Source of the DNA: Aradus depressus
Lineage: Eukaryota; Arthropoda; Insecta; Hemiptera; Aradidae
Direction: 5' to 3'
Assembly (NCBI GenBank): GCA_963662175.1
Contig: OY759222.1
Span: 15,820,222 to 15,884,221, forward strand
DNA length: 64,000 nt
A model generated the notes under the pieces. It ran no database searches and was not told the DNA's origin. It was given only the letters and a program-made list of their open reading frames with translations. Both the position numbers and the translations under genes were made by a program. Of this stretch, positions 24,221 through 34,800 are shown piece after piece (position 1 is the first letter of the stretch; the number at the start of each line of letters is the position of its first letter).

Positions 24221-27200
24221 TCATGCTTCCGACTCACCTGCTCCACCCGCTTCCCCTTCAACGATCGGCACAATCAGATTGTCCTTCGACATTAGATTGT
24301 ACTTGGTGATGAAATGTGTAAATCGACGACACAGGAAAGTTTCATTCTGAAAATACATTCATTATTAGTATTTAAATAATTGTTTGATGATACGTGTTTA
24401 TCTCATGGCTCCACATCCTAACGCAGGCCGTCAGACTCATCAAGTACATTTTTTCAAAGTCGGTGTGAGGATAATGTGCTTTTAAAATGAATTTTTGGCG
24501 TATAGACAAAAGAAAGGTCGGTAGTTATGAAGTCATTGAAACGTTCAGTGTTTCCTAGTACATACTAATATTAAGCTGGATGACTCACCGCGCCTCCCCC
24601 CTCTCCACCTCTCCATGGTGGCCATTGTTCACCTACGCTCCTCCTCCACGGGTTGTCTACCCATAGCCAACAGGTTGTCCAAGCCGTAACGTTGACAAGT
24701 ATTATTTCTTCGCAATTCCCTCTCTTCAACCTGCAGATATCAACCTCCTCTAACCCGAGATATTAGACGGGAGGAAGCAGGCAGTAGACCCTATCCAAGC
24801 CAAATCAGGTCATACTCGAGGACCAGTTATACACAAGTAATGCATCAATTCATTCCTTCATTCACTCCATCCAAAAAAAAGTTTTTTTTTTTCAATCTAT
24901 AAGAAAAAAATATTTACCTCAAATTCATCAAAAATATTACGATGATGGAAATAGGCGTGTGAAAATATTCTATAGACTCTTCTGCAGACTGAACCAAGTT
25001 TCGTAACCGAGGAGTCCTTTATACTAATTCTGAAATAAGAAAAACATTTATATTAGAATATTAAGACTTATATAGATAATATAAAATCATGTTTATCAAT
25101 TATGGAATAATTTAATTTGAATAAAAATGTAAAAAAACACTATTGACTGAAAACGAAGGATTTCCAGTTTTTAGATAATTTTAACGAAATTTTGGGCACA
25201 AGTTTTTCTTTCTTCTTGTCTACTTTTATAGTGATAAAGACATATTATCTACTTTATCAACAAGATTAAAGATGTCACAAAATATGAGAAATTTTAAAAA
25301 ATGTGATACAAAAACATTGATTTTTTCTGTGTGTTTTAATACAAAAAGGAGGAGTTGAAGCAGACTAAACGCACTAAACTGGTAACAAGAGGATCACTCA
25401 AGAAATTCTGCGGATCTTGAATTTTGCGCACATTTTTAGTTCTAATGCTACAACCTCGCCCCGTTTACAGCCAATGCACAGCGAATATGTAAAATAGTGG
25501 CAAGTGAAATAGTTTTCAAAAAAAATTATTGATATTCCCGAACACTCGGGGATTCAGGGAAACGAGGCAGACCGACTAGCCAAGGAAGTTTCAAGTGAGC
25601 CGTTTATGGGGCAGAGCCAGTACTACGAATATCTCGAGAGACATACCGAACCCGGACTAAAGATCTTTTGGAGCATATATGGAGAGAGAAAACCACATGC
25701 AGGCAGTCGAAAAAGTTCCTGGGAGATGAGTCCAAGGTGTTGAACGATAGGATCCTGAACCTCAAAAGGAACGAGTTTCGACAACTAACAACACGGTCCG
25801 TTCAATAGACACACACTGTAGGAGTCAAGGACAGCCTGTGACAGATGTGGGGAAGAAGACGAGACAGTGGCACACTTCCTGGGTATATGCTCAGGATACG
25901 CGCGAACGAGATTCCACATCTTTGGTAAAGATGTAATCACAGAGGAGGATTTTAGAAGATTGGACTATGAGAGCATTCTCAGGTTCATTAAGGAAACTGG
26001 GAGACTGAGCATTGCATGAAGGGCTTGGTTTAGGTAGTATAAACATACAGGTAATATAATAAAGGGGGTATATAGTATATAAGGATAAGAAAGGGGCACA
26101 AATTATGGACAGGAATAGAAGAGGGAACTAGCTTTACATTTAGCAAAACATTTCTAAAATTGGATATATGTGTAAGTGTAAACTTGAACTTAGATAAATT
26201 TGAGATTGAAGATAAAAAAAAGATACAATTGAATATAACATTTATTTTAAAATCTTCAAGTATGAACTATTTTATTATTATCTTAATATTTTTTTTTTTA
26301 TTATTTTGCTAAATATGCTTTTTTTTTCTACATCTAACATGTGGATTAACAAGCTCCGAAAGGCAGAATAGGCAGGAGGAGGTATGCCTGATGCGGCTCC
26401 GTGTAGGCCTCACTCGTCTAACCCATGGCCACCTCATCAATAGGGTGACGCCCCCGGGCTGTAGTAGGTGTGGGGCCTGGCCTCGCACAGTAAGCCACAT
26501 CCTGGAGGACTGCCCTGGATATGAGGAAATACTAAAGACATATGGTTTGCGAACAAGAAACCTACATGAGATGCTCGGAGACAACTCGTCTATCGAAGCC
26601 GTCCTATGCTCAATGAAGACAAGTCACCTCATCAAATTAATCTAATCACTTGTACGGCGTCAAAAATCTAGGACATTGGACGCCGACAAAATAAACTATT
26701 CTATTCTGATAAATTGCAATTCAACAGTAATGATTGATAGAGTCGACAGTATATATGGCTATTTATTTTCTTGTACGGGGCTTTATGATGACTCGACTGG
26801 ACATGTGTGGTGAAGGCAGACACAAACACATTTATTTACATGACAGAACTTTGACTCTTCAACGTTACTTCCTTTTTGGCGCAATTGCTTGGTTTATTAT
26901 AAATAAATAGTATAGTAATTAATAAGTAGTTAACTATTTATAGACATCTTTGATTAATATCAAAATTTTATTTTAAAAATATGTCGCAAATTTAAAATTC
27001 TACAGTAGCTCATACTTTTTTGAAAATGTTGAATATAAATAAATTAATAATCCTCACCTGCTCGGAAAATATTTGTTACTATTAAGAAGACATGCAGCTC
27101 CGTCGAGTGTATGTCTCGTGTAGTCTATGGCAGGGCATTCTTTAGGAGTTTTATGCGCAGCACATAAAAATATCCATTGTTCTGTTGCCGTCATCTGAGT

Positions 27201-28026
27201 ACAATTTTCTGGAAGACATTCACCTTGTAGTCTAACAGCCAGCCCGTTCAGCTCCATACAAAACTGTCTGAAATGAACAGAGCCAATAGGTAATCACTTA
27301 TTATTTATTAAATCAGCTTTAGCGGATATCTACTGAAATTGGCATATGCGCTGACGAAGTCAGAAACTTTATAATCTTATACTACATCATTTTAATATAT
27401 TCATACCAAAGAAGAGATTAACTACACTATTACAGGAAGTGGGTTAGAATTTAGATATCACTACAAGTGGATTAGAATTAGATATCACTACTACAAGTGG
27501 ATTAGAATTTAGATATTAGTACTGGAAGTGGGTTAACATTTCCGTGATTAACTTTAATGCGATTCTATTAAGTTTTATTGAAACAGAATTTTATGATAAG
27601 TTGAATGAAGGTTTATAAAATCCCCCATTCATAGTCATAGAATGATTTAGTATGGTTTTGAGTGACTCGGCCATTTCTTACCTCAGATGTTCATATTTCC
27701 ATACGCCTTCATCTTGACTATCAGGAGGTGTTAATATAAGTTCAATATTTGATGGCTCTTTACGAATTTGTTGTTGTATATACTGCTGTACAGCTAAAGT
27801 GCTATCCATTTCTTCGAAAGGTTCATCAGGCCATCCATTGAAATTCTGAAACATATTCACTGTAAGTTTATACCTTTGAACACAATTAAAAAACTAAATA
27901 ATTAATAAGATGCAATGAAATAAAAATAAAACAAATGACAATACTTGAAATATAAAAATGATCAACCTTAGCCTTGGTTCCTGGTCTATTTCTTCTTAAT
28001 ATAGTTGATCCGTCTGCCATCTTCAT
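24221..28026 (-). CDS. Mob4: MOB4 / phocein (MOB-like protein 4)
   Basis: Five exons on the minus strand: 28026-27967, 27845-27682, 27267-27058, 25029-24918 and 24346-24221. They total 672 nt, or 223 aa, against about 225 aa in vertebrates. MOB4 is a cytoplasmic scaffold subunit of STRIPAK (striatin-PP2A-germinal-centre-kinase) complexes. Landmarks are [11 protein letters not shown] (aa 10-20), [20 protein letters not shown] in exon 2, and [19 protein letters not shown] in exon 3. Probable zinc ligands C92 and C97 (ECLPENC) and H169 and H174 (HAYFHH) have MOB-family spacing, and the protein ends GESEA. Every junction is GT-AG with closing phases. The start ATG (AAAATGAAGATG context) matches the family N-terminus. 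Intron 3 (25030-27057) carries two LINE fragments, and intron 4 holds a higher-GC unclassified block (24580-24840). Confidence 0.96.
25530..26100 (+). mobile_element. R1-like LINE with RNase H, C-terminal fragment
   Basis: The translation begins [19 protein letters not shown], the terminal motif of a LINE RNase H domain. After frameshifts it reads GVKDS...[22 protein letters not shown] and [18 protein letters not shown], ending with a stop near 26020. This pattern is common at the ORF2 end of RNase H-bearing R1-like elements in insects. At least two frameshifts and one internal stop make it inactive. It lies antisense in Mob4 intron 3. Confidence 0.8.
26340..26700 (+). mobile_element. I/Jockey-superfamily LINE ORF2 C-terminus and 3' UTR
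   Basis: The frame reads [29 protein letters not shown], then the knuckle [18 protein letters not shown], and ends at 26645. A short 3' UTR ends aaataaactattct near 26698. It is the same signature as 61263-61490 but from a different family member. 5'-truncated, in Mob4 intron 3. Confidence 0.8.
27432..27540. repeat. minisatellite, about 3 units of ~35 bp, in Mob4 intron 2
   Basis: The phrase acaagtggattagaatttagatatcacta, with variants, recurs three times and a fourth partial unit closes the array. Confidence 0.7.
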
Positions 28027-28646
28027 TTTGAAACAGTAAGGATGACCACGGAGCACAATTATGTTTTATTATAAGTAAATATGAATAAAAATCAAGAACA
28101 GAACAGCACAACAACTTTCCCTGCCCAACACAAATGTTTTCACTAATGACAATGCAGTGTTACCAGCTTTCTAGAGCAATTCAAATCACGAACTTATTAA
28201 ATTTTTATGTAACATAAAAAAAGAAGAGAACTAGAATTTCATTCAACATTATACAAAAGTTGGTAAATATATACTCCATTGAACAATTTAATTTTAAAAA
28301 TATTTCAGCGTAGAGGTTATTTTTGGTTTTGCTTTTGTGTTTTGCTTTTTGTGTCTACATTATAAATAATTAAAATTAATATGTTTATTTATATTCTCGT
28401 TAATTATTATTGTTTTACAGATGACGCCATAAGCGACGATGATTCAGTAATGAATCACACATTATTTTTACCATGAAAATATTTTACGAAGAATTTGATT
28501 TCAACATTATTAGCAAAAAGCGGATTGAAGGATTCTGGAGGTGAAATGTAAAAATTTTCTTTAATGCTCAAGAAGTCTACTTACATACTATGTTCCAAAA
28601 TACTAATTCTATATCGTATGTTATTGATAAAATAATTGGCTTGTAC

Positions 28647-28665
28647 CGGGGGGGGGGGGGGGGCG
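28647..28665. repeat. poly-G tract
   Basis: A G run of about 16, broken by one C, in AT-rich intergenic sequence. Confidence 0.85.
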
Positions 28666-28864
28666 GGGACTGCAGGCATGCACTCTCACTCAAGATCTAA
28701 CATTTTTCGGACCTCTATAATTGCTTGTCTGGAAAATCATACCCCTCACAGGGCCCAAAAAACGCCGAAGACTCCGGTATTGATTTTTTTTTTTTTTAAT
28801 AGGAAAATAAAAGTAGCCGAATGATTTATGGTTTCCAGATTTACTTTGTGAAGCTCCATTCTAA

Positions 28865-29061
28865 GAATAGATAATTAAATATACAATTTCTTTGTCAAAC
28901 ATCACTATATATTCTCAAATACTCAACTAGTTTCGCCGTGTTAAGGCATTATCAGTTTATAAGTGACTCTTGATAATGCCTTAACACGGCGAAACTAATT
29001 GAGTATTTGAGAATATATAGTGAAGTTTGACAGAGAAATTGTGTATTTTAATTATCTATTC
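28865..29061. repeat. near-perfect palindrome with hammerhead-like core in the arms
   Basis: Arms of about 90 bp (28865-28953 and 28971-29061) differ at only a few positions around a ~17-bp centre. On the minus strand the left arm reads CUGAUAA, spacer U, GCC-loop-GGC, GAA, the palindrome ACUAGU, U, then GAGU. This is the shared hammerhead-like order with one core change (G8 to A). Confidence 0.85.
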
Positions 29062-29435
29062 CTAACGGTAGCCGATTTTTCGTTTTCATCAGAAAAACTC
29101 AAAACTGATTTAAATTGACTAACATAAAAGGTAACACTGTAAAAATAAATAAATTTGAAAAATGTATACTATGATTTACTACAAGATATATATTAATCAT
29201 GGGTAAACAAAAAAAAATATGCAGATTATAAAATATGAATTATTATTATTATTATTATTACAAAGGTATGACTTATGGTAGGGCATTAATAATACTGTTA
29301 AAGTTTTCAATTATAACGTAAGTAAATAGGTATGTATCACAATGAAACCATATTTTGAAGACTCAACATTTGCTACTGTTAATGAAATAACAAGTTAGTT
29401 ACTTATTATGACTCACGATAAAAAAACCTAAAAGC
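29062..29435. other. gene-free stretch
   Basis: AT-rich. An ATT microsatellite lies at about 29239-29260. No coding signal. Confidence 0.5.
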
Positions 29436-29650
29436 CTCGAACGGGTTTCGAACCCGCGATCTTGAGCTCAGTAAGAAAGCATGCTATCTCTGAGCTTCCA
29501 GCGCGCTGGGACTTGGGAATTATAAATGTTGTCTACCCAGGTTTCGTTACCTTACCTGAGGTAGGGGTCTGAACTTCGATATCGCACTGGCTTAGGACCA
29601 TCGCTTGACGTCCCATCCGCAGGACAGTGTGTTCATATAATAGATTAATG
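29436..29650 (-). repeat. rearranged tRNA-derived SINE (minus strand)
   Basis: On the minus strand the tRNA-like part (gctggaagctcagagatag ... cgggttcgaaacccg) lies at 29505-29436. A body piece (cggatgggacgtcaagcgat, cccctacctcagg) lies at 29625-29530, that is, upstream of the head. The order is inverted relative to full copies, so two insertions or a rearrangement are involved. Confidence 0.75.
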
Positions 29651-30284
29651 TAATTGCTCAAAACTTGCCCAAATCTGATGTTTATAAAAGTTTCAATGGT
29701 CCCCGACTTATAAAATGTGTAGTCATAATAAAACAATTTGAAGTTGAAAATTTGACAATTATTTCTTGCATTATTATCATTTCTACATTACCTAGTTTGC
29801 ACAATTGGTACATGTTTGTGCAATAATTTATTTTTAAGTAATACCGACATTTGTCATGGCATAAATTACTATTATAATATCGCTCCAAAATTGTATTCTG
29901 GTGACAAAATTATCAGTACATTTTCAATTTTATTTGGATCGGATAACTTCTAAAGAAATTTAGAAAACTGCACCGAAATCAGTTCAACCCTTTAAGAGTT
30001 ATGTGGGAATGTACAAAACAAATTAATGTATAAATGAAATACATAACCCCATTTTTTTTTTTTTTTGTATAAATATAAATAAATGTTAGAAAAACTATTT
30101 GTACTATAGACACAATATAATGTAATTTATAATTGTTAACAAAAATATCTATATTTCTAAAAGAAACTGGAAATTTTTATTCAGGAACAAAACAGGAACA
30201 GAAAGGTCATCTAGTGGCAATCAGACATTTCTAACTTTACATTCTCAGTCCAGGTTAGGCTCGTATATTTATGAATGTTGTCTT
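29651..30284. other. gene-free stretch
   Basis: AT-rich with a T run at about 30051-30066. Nothing recognisable. Confidence 0.5.
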
Positions 30285-31162
30285 TTTAACCCCCGACGCA
30301 AAAGGAGGGGTGTTATAAGTTTGGAGTCTTTGTCTGTGTGTGGAATAGTAGCTCCAAGAGGGCTGAACCTATTTCAAAACATGTTTTTTTGTTTCAAAAA
30401 ATGTTATTTGCGAGATGATTCTTAGCCATGTTTGGTGTAAATCGGGTATGCCGTTTCCAAGATCTTCAGGTTTCATCAGAGCCTGTGTTGGGGGTCTTGG
30501 ACTCTATTACAGCTAGAGACTTGCGAGTTTGAGTTCAAATGTTTAAAAGGCCTAGCCCTCCCCCCCCCCCCCCCCCCCCCCCCCCAAAAAAAAAGCCCTT
30601 CTCACCAAGGTTTCAATAATAATAATAATGAATGAACAAAAACAAATTTTTTTGTGTCAGGTTTTTTTTTTAGTTTTAATTTAATGTTTTATATTATTGT
30701 CGAATGGTGTTATATTTTCCAATTTTGTGTTATATTTTAATATTTTGTAGAATAATTTTAATTATTTAGATAATATTTAATAAAACAAACAAAAAATTAA
30801 AAATAAAAAAAAACCCGACACAATAAAAAAATTGTTTGTTCATTCTTTTTTTTGCTGAAACCTTGGCGGAGAGAGCTTTTTTGTGGGCGAACTTGAAAAG
30901 TTAGGGGGGAGGTTTGGGGGGGCTTGGCCTTATAAACATTTGAGTTTAAACTCCAAGTCTCTAGCTGTAATAGAGGCAGAGATACCTACACAGGCTCTGA
31001 TGAAACCTGAAGATCTTGGAAACGGCATATCCGATTTCTACCAAACTTGGCTAAGAACCATCTCGCAAATACCAGCATTTAAAACAAAAAAATCACTTTG
31101 AAATCTGTTCAGCCGTCTTGGAGCAACTTATAACACCCCTCCTTTTGCGTCGAGGCTTAAAA
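30285..31162. repeat. ~880-bp foldback with arms of about 400 bp
   Basis: The left end has ccccgacgcaaaaggagggg, gtgttataag and a long conserved stretch including tatgccgtttccaagatctt. The right end (31162 down to about 30880) is its inverted copy, including ctattacagctagagacttg. The middle is also mirrored: caaggtttcaataat near 30607 against gctgaaaccttgg near 30860, and ttttttgtgtcagg against acccgacacaataaa. A C run at 30550-30585 interrupts the left arm. Confidence 0.85.
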
Positions 31163-31458
31163 ACAATTGTAATAAGTTTTTTTTTCGTTGTTAAAAATAC
31201 TGCAGTGGTGTTTCGCAGAATATGCAGCTTGTAAAAAAAAATGTACATAAGGAAGAATAATGTGACGCCACAGAAAAAAGAATCAATCAGGTAAGGTTTT
31301 ATATTATAATCTTCTGATTGATGGACCCTCATACTTTGACGTCACGCTTTGATGTGATATGTATTAGACGGTATTAAAACCACTGTATTGATTTAATTTT
31401 AGGGCCTATATAATCATTTGTTGCACAAATACTTCATCACACACAATTATAATCTAAA

Positions 31459-31737
31459 CTAATAGGCCTTTCTCACCAAAAACTGTGATGGTTCCTGGGC
31501 CGTTGCGGCGGCAAATACGAATATGGGGTTATCACAACGTTTTGGGCTATGGAAATATAGAAAAAATTCTAACTTAAAATGAATATGCTGATGAGCAACT
31601 GCTGCAATAAAATTCATAACGACTCCGAAGCCTTTTTTTGTTCTTCCTTTCAAAAATCTCTCTAAGAAGTGAGGCCCTATGTCTAAAGTCAGCTCCTTAT
31701 GGCCATGGTGAAAAAATAGTAAGTTAAGAAAATGCAT
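31459..31737 (-). other. unidentified 92-codon open frame
   Basis: Downstream of the membrane-protein gene on the same strand. It has non-repetitive composition (LTLDIGPHFLERFLKGRTKK) but no family match from memory. It may be part of that gene's 3' region, a decayed mobile-element protein, or chance. Confidence 0.2.
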
Positions 31738-31862
31738 ATTAAAAATAATTATTCAGCCTCTGACGAAGCATAATAAAATCACACTTATTATATATACATA
31801 TAAATGCTAATTATTAGGTACTTGGAGATATATAAAGAATTTGTTTTTTTCGTTTCTTATTT

Positions 31863-34800
31863 TTAATGCCTCTGTATCATTCTGACCCTTTTCTTCTCTA
31901 CAGGTACTTCTTCTTCCGGTTGAACCAAAGGACAGGATATCTGGCGAAACACAGGTCGTACTCGAGCTGGGGTCTCTTGACTACAGCTACGGGTGACCAA
32001 GACTCCCCGTTTTGGTAATGGACCTACAATATATAATAATCATATTGTAGTAGCATAAGACAATTTTATATTGAATATAATAGAAATCTAATCAACAAAT
32101 TGGCAATATAGCTTTTTCTAGATTTTCTCCACATAATATAAACGAAATACTTATAATGACTTGAAATATTTTCTAAATGCTGCCTGTTTTCCGTTCCTTT
32201 ACCTGATAAATATTAGGTTTAGCTAAATGTCTCGAAAAGTAGATTGCCTATATTGTATGTCAATTATGTGTTTTGAATTGCTCTTACAACTTTTGAATAA
32301 ATCGTATTATTGATATGAACAATATTTAAAGATATATTTACAAAATTCTAGTAGGAATGTTCTTAACTTTGATTAAAATGTCCTTAGTTTTTGTTTCTTA
32401 TTAATAAAAATTGAAATTACTCGACAAACGTTTGCAAATGTATGTAAATGGTGGTAAATCTGGTAATATGAGGTATGTGTAACAACAGCTCCAACCGACA
32501 TTTTCTGTAAACTTTGATCATATCTGAAAGAGAAATTTCAATCGATAGAGCTCACCATTTCTGAACAAACGCATTAAAAAATTTATAATTAGCTGTCAAA
32601 GATGTTTTTTGGGTAAATATCTCAAGAACAGGACGATGCAACATATTATCTAATATATTTTTTCAATTTTATTATTAGATTTTAAGTGATATGCTAAATG
32701 TAAAAACATATAATTATGTAATAAATGTGTCGAATGAAAAGTGAAAAATGAAATAGGTACACACTGGGGAGTAATTGAAGACAAAATACACACATAAAGC
32801 TTTCAAAGAATAATAAATTGTTCAGTGTAGTGCTGCGAAACGAAAAGCAAAAAGTGAGACAACAGACAACAAATACATTATCAATAATTTTATAATAATA
32901 TAAAATTGAGACGAAGATTGAAAGATTAAGCAAGATTACTGTTATAAATAGGTAAATTTTAATCAAGCAAAACAAATAAATACATGAAAGAACAGAGTAC
33001 AAAAAATAAGTAACAAAACAAAATGCACAGAGCACATTCATTATGGTTGAGTTTTTGTTGCTCAATTCTTTTTTAAATGTTTTAATTACCAATATCAAAA
33101 GTAGGAATAGAATTCTGATCATTTCTTGGCTCGCATTTGCCTGCGCGCGTTCTAGAAGATGCATAGAAAAATAGATATAGATTTTATACAAAGACCATGT
33201 GCGTATTGAGTACTTCTTTACTTCCACGGTTATCAACATTTCAAAAAATTAAATTCAGTTTAAATATATCAATACCTTCCATTTGAGATGTCATTTTTAC
33301 TTTTATAAGATTAGAAAGATTTCCAGTGAACAATTTAGTAACGTAGAATTATAAACAAATATGTTTAGGAAGTTAATCAGTATAATATTTACGGATTCAT
33401 GTTTCTGCCCATGCTGGCCGCCAATTTGTAAAATTTCAAAAACTAAATTCATAAACATGTTGTGGGCATCCACAGCCTTCATTCGATACCCCTTTTGTAT
33501 TTTTAAAAGAGCTTTTTTTAATAACTGGTTCGAATGTTCACAATCGGAATTTCCCAATATTATTGTTGATCTGAATTTTTGTCTCAAATTACGAGGGGGG
33601 AGGGGGGGGGGGGGGGGGGGGGGGTACATAAAATTACTGCTAGCAGTTTAACAATTTCATAACATTTTACACGTTCCATCCTTATAAGACCGGTTCAGAC
33701 ATGGGCCATTTGAAATCTTAAAAGGGAGGTGAGTTGTAAGGGAGGAACAAAAACAATAAATAAGTGCCAAACTCTTCAACGGTCAATCGGATTTTCAAGA
33801 AATTTCACATGTACCATACTTCAGGTTTGAACCCAAAACAACCAGCTTACAGAACTTTATAGCTTGGGGGCACGTCAGTAGTGGAAAGATGCTCGCGCAT
33901 TTATCCCCTCCCCCTCCGCTCGCTCATTTATCCCCCCCCCCCCCCTCCGCTTGCGCATTATACCCCCCCCTCCGCTCGCGCATTATACTCCCCCCTCCGC
34001 TCGCGCATTTATCCCCCCCCCTCCGCTCGCTCATTTATCTCCTCCCCCTCCGCTTGCGCATTATCCCCCCCCCCCCCCTCCGCTCGCGCATTTATCCCCT
34101 CCCTCTCCACCGAGTGTCTTAAAAACAACTCATTTTATATTATAGTGTAGAGTTAATGGTTTACTGTTCAAAAATGAAGAATACGGATTTTAGCGCGATT
34201 ACAATAGGTACTAACTAAAAATACATTACAAATTTCTCACTGTTAAACAAAGATTCCATTCCTAGGAGCATATGCAACATTTTCCATAGAGCACGAACAC
34301 GTTTTTTCTTTTTAATCGCAGGAGATGAGAGGGCAAAAGTAGTCGAAACATTTTTATGGTAAAAATCTGGAAACATTTCATGAATGTTTCATTCATAGGT
34401 TTATTTTTACAGTTCAATATTAATGTAGGCCTGAATTTGAATCGCGACGTTATTTCTGTAAGCTTGGTGATGGTTTTCATATTTTTCGAAATGCGCACCA
34501 ACCTATTTTTAGCGGAACCCATCAAAGTGTCAAAGTAAATCTGTACCCAACAAAATATCATCATAAACTTTTGAATAGGCCTTTAAAACATTTGGTTTAA
34601 AAAAAGAGAAACATGTCACAATAACAATATAAAACATAAGTATATCAACAATATCACATACAAAATTTCTGACAAACTGCTAGACTAATAATTATTAGTT
34701 AATAATTGTGTTATATTATCAAATAGACATACTTGAGACCTTATCCGTTTAGAATGCATCATTGGTCTGCTGACATTTAAAAACAGCTTGTCAGAATATA

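Noticed and set aside
32694..33239. 181-codon minus-strand open frame rich in Phe, Leu, Ile and Cys
   Set aside because: The composition is what AT-rich sequence gives by chance. It has no domain, no splice support, and lies in an intron of another gene.
33881..34150. Three overlapping Pro-rich frames (PPPLAHLSPPP type)
   Set aside because: All frames are open because the 27-bp minisatellite contains no stop. Not a gene.
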